A DNA stretch of 64,000 bases from Mucilaginibacter inviolabilis. Lineage in GTDB: Bacteria; Bacteroidota; Bacteroidia; Sphingobacteriales; Sphingobacteriaceae. The stretch lies in assembly GCF_011089895.1 (NCBI RefSeq), contig NZ_JAANAT010000004.1:496001-560000 (forward strand), in the 5' to 3' direction. Below are positions 61,656 through 64,000 of the stretch, one piece after another. Position numbers and translations under genes: made by a program. The number at the start of each line of letters is the position of its first letter. Position 1 is the first letter of the stretch. The notes under the pieces are model-generated. The model searched no databases, was not told the origin of the DNA, and saw nothing but the letters and a program-made list of their open reading frames with translations.

Positions 61656-62177
61656 ATGAACACTTACTATACTATCGAAGAGAAGTATCTACAGGCTATC
61701 GATAAGATATCATACGGGAAAACACCCAAAGCTCTTAAACTACTGAACGAGATCATCAGCAACGACCCATTATATGCACGTGCTCATCACCAATTGGGGA
61801 TGATATATTATTATGAGATTAAGGATTACCAAACTGCGGGATATCACTTCAAAACCTGCATGGAATTGGAGCCATCCTTCCCGGATAACTATACGCATTA
61901 CCTTGATCTGTTGGTTTTTCTGAACATGGAGAAGCTGGTGAACACCATATCAACTAAGGCATTAAATACACAGGGGGCCGACACGGCAGGTATTTATGAT
62001 CTGCTGGGCTTGTTCTATGAAAAGAACAAACAATGGACAAAAGCTCAGGAGGCCTATCAGAAAGCCTTTATGGAAGTAACCGATAACAAGGAAAAAGCTG
62101 ATATTGAAATGAGCTTGAATCGGGTACGTTCAAAAATGAAACAAACTTTGGCTTATACTTATCAGATAACAGAGTAA
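61656..62177 (+). CDS. TPR-repeat protein
   Basis: 173 aa, cytoplasmic (no signal). YLQAIDKISYGKTPKALKLLNEIISNDPLYARAHHQLGMIYYYEIKDYQTAGYHFKTCMELEP forms a first TPR pair, and GIYDLLGLFYEKNKQWTKAQEAYQKAFMEV a further one. Probably a protein-protein interaction adaptor. The start at 61656 has no Shine-Dalgarno; transcription likely begins at the promoter at 61419-61449. Confidence 0.82.
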   Translation: MNTYYTIEEKYLQAIDKISYGKTPKALKLLNEIISNDPLYARAHHQLGMIYYYEIKDYQTAGYHFKTCMELEPSFPDNYTHYLDLLVFLNMEKLVNTISTKALNTQGADTAGIYDLLGLFYEKNKQWTKAQEAYQKAFMEVTDNKEKADIEMSLNRVRSKMKQTLAYTYQITE

Positions 62178-62182
62178 AGAGC

Positions 62183-62246
62183 CTCATCTAAACGGCGAAG
62201 CCCACATGTAATAATCCTCTCCAAAGGAGAGGACTTTAAGATAGCT
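62183..62246. repeat. Intergenic inverted-repeat element (CTCTCCAAAGGAGAG family), copy 2
   Basis: CCTCTCCAAAGGAGAGG at 62217-62233, with trailing ACTTTAAG, matches the core of the element at 1848-1940. Confidence 0.5.
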
Positions 62247-62288
62247 AAAACAACAAATGCGGGGCATGCCCCGCATTTGTTGTTTTAG
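62245..62288. terminator. Perfect 44-base palindrome, bidirectional terminator
   Basis: 62245-62266 is the exact reverse complement of 62267-62288, with GC-rich centre ATGCGGGGCATGCCCCGCAT and AAAACA/TGTTTT flanks, so each strand ends in a short T-run. It separates the convergent TPR and cytochrome genes. Confidence 0.8.
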
Positions 62289-62291
62289 TCT

Positions 62292-62753
62292 TTAGCTCTT
62301 TTTATTAGTCGCCCGTACGGCTTTTACTTGAGCGGCGGTAATAGCAGAGGCTTTATTGCCGAAGCTGTTACGCACAAAGGTGAGTACATCGGCAATTTCC
62401 TGATCTTTCAGGAAATCGTGCGAGGCCATACTGTTGGAGTAGGTTTCGCCATTGATTTCTACATCTTCGTTAAAACCGTTCAGAATAATTTTTATCAATT
62501 TAGTTTTGTCGCCTAAAACATAGGTTGTTTTAACCAATGGCGGATTCATGTGTGGTACCCCCAGGGCATCGGCCTGGTGGCATGATACACAGTATTGGGT
62601 AAATACCTTTTGACCGGCTGCAATTGAAGCTTTTAAGCCAACTGCTGGGTGTTTTACCGGTCCTTTAGCCTTATATTTGGTTTGAGCCTGAAGGCCTGTT
62701 ACGGCAAACAACACAGATGCGAATATGATTAGCGGGGCTTTTTTAAAGTCCAT
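62292..62753 (-). CDS. Periplasmic c-type cytochrome
   Basis: 153 aa. Signal peptide MDFKKAPLIIFASVLFAVTGLQAQ. One heme motif CVSCH (about residues 55-59) and SMASHDFLKDQEIADVLTFVRNSFGN, which holds the axial methionine (MASH) of class I cytochromes c. It starts 1 base inside the stop of the sugar dehydrogenase gene (TAATG), so it is translationally coupled and likely the electron acceptor of that dehydrogenase. Confidence 0.92.
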   Translation of the reverse strand: MDFKKAPLIIFASVLFAVTGLQAQTKYKAKGPVKHPAVGLKASIAAGQKVFTQYCVSCHQADALGVPHMNPPLVKTTYVLGDKTKLIKIILNGFNEDVEINGETYSNSMASHDFLKDQEIADVLTFVRNSFGNKASAITAAQVKAVRATNKKS

Positions 62754-64000
62754 TATTTTTTATAAGTTATTTTGTAAATAGTTCCCTGGTTATCGTCGGT
62801 CACATAAAGTGAGCCATCTGGGCCTTGGGCCAGGCCGCATGGGCGATGTTCGGCACGGCCAGAAGCTGTTTGTGCTGCAGTACCTGCAAAACCATCAGCA
62901 AATACTTCCCACTCGCCGCTTGGTTTGCCATCCTTAAATGGTTGAAATACTACGAAATAGCCAGCTTGTGGCTCAGGCGCACGGTTCCAGGAACCGTGGA
63001 AAGCGATGAAAGCGCCGTTCTTATATTTTTCGGGGAATTGATTGCCTGTGTAAAATAACAGGCCGTTAGGAGCAAGGTGACCCGGAAAAGCGACAACGGG
63101 GTCAATAGCGCCCTGACCTCCTTCTTTTTTGCCATCGCCACCATATTCGGGCATTAAAATCTTTTTGTGTTGTTCCTGGTCATAGTACATGTAGGGCCAG
63201 CCGGCATTATCCCCTTTTTTAAGGGCATACATACATTCGGCTGGTAAAATGGCTGATTGTTTGGTGGTAAACATGTCAGGGAAAAGATCATGCAACTGAT
63301 CGCGGCCATGCTGCATTACATATAACTGGTTGTTTTGTTGATTCCAATCGAAGCCAACCACGTTGCGGAGGCCTGTGGCATAACGAATACCATCGCCATA
63401 GTGTTGATTCAGCTTGTCGGCTTTAAACTGCCATATACCTCCTGCTGAGTCCAAAATAGGGCAGCCTTTTTGACCCGGTGAACCTTTTTTGCGGTCTTCT
63501 ACCTGGCAGGAGTTGGAGTAGGCACCGATGTTTACATAAAGGTTACCATCATTATCAAGCGTAATAGCCTTGGCCTCATGTTCACGGCGACTTAGCAAGC
63601 CGGTCACAATTTTCTCAGGTTGATCAGGATTGATCACCTCGTTTTGCGCGTTCAGTTTATAACGGAAAACCTCCTCGTCTGATGACGCATACAGATAACC
63701 GTTTTTAACATATACACCAGTACCGCCAAAGGTGCCAAAGCCTGTTTTTACAGTAGCTTTATCACCTTCCTGGTGCAGGAACAAGATACCTTTACCGTTT
63801 TTGGCGCGGTTAAGTTTAACATAAATATCGCCTTGTGGGGTTACCGCAATTTCACGCGTACCACCCAATTTATCGGCAATAACAGCAGCGTTAAAGCCCT
63901 CGGGAAGCTTTAATCCGGTGCCACCATCGGTAGTTGGTGTGGTTGTGGCCACGGAATCTTTGCCGTTATTGGCGGGTTCACCGCTCTTGCAGGCATTAAA
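62753..64000 (-). CDS. PQQ-type sugar dehydrogenase (GSDH/sorbosone dehydrogenase family) lipoprotein, partial
   Basis: The open frame continues past a GTG at 63952 to the right edge: the last codons read FNACKSGEPANNGKDS, so Cys at the FNAC position is a lipoprotein acylation site and the true start is outside the window. The beta-propeller family marks are LPEGFNAAVIADKLGGTREIAVTPQGDIYV, FHGSWNRAPEPQAGYFVVF and the C-terminal RPCGLAQGPDGSLYVTDDNQGTIYKI. It oxidises a sugar or alcohol in the periplasm with PQQ as the likely cofactor; the downstream cytochrome c would take the electrons. Confidence 0.88.
   Translation of the reverse strand, partial: FNACKSGEPANNGKDSVATTTPTTDGGTGLKLPEGFNAAVIADKLGGTREIAVTPQGDIYVKLNRAKNGKGILFLHQEGDKATVKTGFGTFGGTGVYVKNGYLYASSDEEVFRYKLNAQNEVINPDQPEKIVTGLLSRREHEAKAITLDNDGNLYVNIGAYSNSCQVEDRKKGSPGQKGCPILDSAGGIWQFKADKLNQHYGDGIRYATGLRNVVGFDWNQQNNQLYVMQHGRDQLHDLFPDMFTTKQSAILPAECMYALKKGDNAGWPYMYYDQEQHKKILMPEYGGDGKKEGGQGAIDPVVAFPGHLAPNGLLFYTGNQFPEKYKNGAFIAFHGSWNRAPEPQAGYFVVFQPFKDGKPSGEWEVFADGFAGTAAQTASGRAEHRPCGLAQGPDGSLYVTDDNQGTIYKITYKK

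Noticed and set aside
1-64000. CRISPR array, tRNA/rRNA genes, insertion sequences, prophage
   Set aside because: No regularly spaced direct repeats, no tRNA cloverleaf candidates or rRNA segments noticed, and no transposase, integrase or phage structural genes among the translated frames.

Overview
The window looks like a chromosomal segment of a Bacteroidota member, most likely Sphingobacteriaceae (Mucilaginibacter/Pedobacter-like). This is inferred from the SusC/SusD pair, the TAnnTTTG-type promoter boxes, start codons without Shine-Dalgarno sequences, the many C-terminal-Phe outer-membrane proteins and an HscA-type Hsp70 with the typical Bacteroidota N-terminus. No species name can be proven from the sequence alone. 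I see no rRNA, tRNA, insertion sequence, prophage or CRISPR array.

Layout. 1-5 kb: glycerol utilisation operon glpD-glpK-glpF plus an outer-membrane barrel protein, behind a good TTTG-N20-TAAATTTG promoter. 5-9 kb: a LacI regulator divergent from tagaturonate reductase (uxaB), with a double LacI-type palindrome between them, then a cyclase-family hydrolase. 9-14 kb: an MFS drug exporter, a Tat-type flavin amine oxidase and a Tat-type metallophosphatase, separated by dense intergenic repeats. 14-22 kb: a minus-strand glycan cluster (glycosyl/glycerophosphotransferase-like protein, SpsF-like cytidylyltransferase, split transketolase, class III aminotransferase, SDR), followed by a membrane fatty-acid-hydroxylase-like protein and an SMR transporter. 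This is my first candidate for an undescribed pathway, to a CMP-activated amino sugar built by a transketolase. 22-31 kb: SusC-SusD with a phospholipase C-like secreted enzyme, and upstream on the same strand a NACHT NTPase carrying an HTH-like N-terminal domain, which could be a STAND regulator or a defence protein.

31-45 kb: a complete-looking Wzx/Wzy exopolysaccharide locus. It holds Wzc tyrosine kinase/co-polymerase, flippase, polymerase, four glycosyltransferases, four left-handed beta-helix acyltransferases and the Wza export lipoprotein. Its two plus-strand transcription units share an 18-base and a 12-base upstream word. No initiating sugar-phosphate transferase and no Wzb-type phosphatase are present here. 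45-54 kb: an MFS exporter with its FadR-type GntR regulator (an identical palindrome abuts both start codons), an SDR, a UMF1-type MFS, HscA, an unknown secreted protein, a DinB protein and a ketopantoate-reductase-like enzyme. 54-61 kb: a Met-rich secreted protein, TPR protein, riboflavin synthase, SRPBCC protein, Nudix hydrolase and a three-gene ABC importer with an 80-aa companion. 61-64 kb: a strong promoter in front of a 34-codon ORF, a TPR protein, and a periplasmic cytochrome c paired with a PQQ-type sugar dehydrogenase lipoprotein that runs off the right edge.

The intergenic DNA is unusual in itself. At least five families of inverted-repeat elements occur, one inserted inside another, along with several arrays of near-repeated short words, one of which forms a perfect 32-bp inverted repeat.
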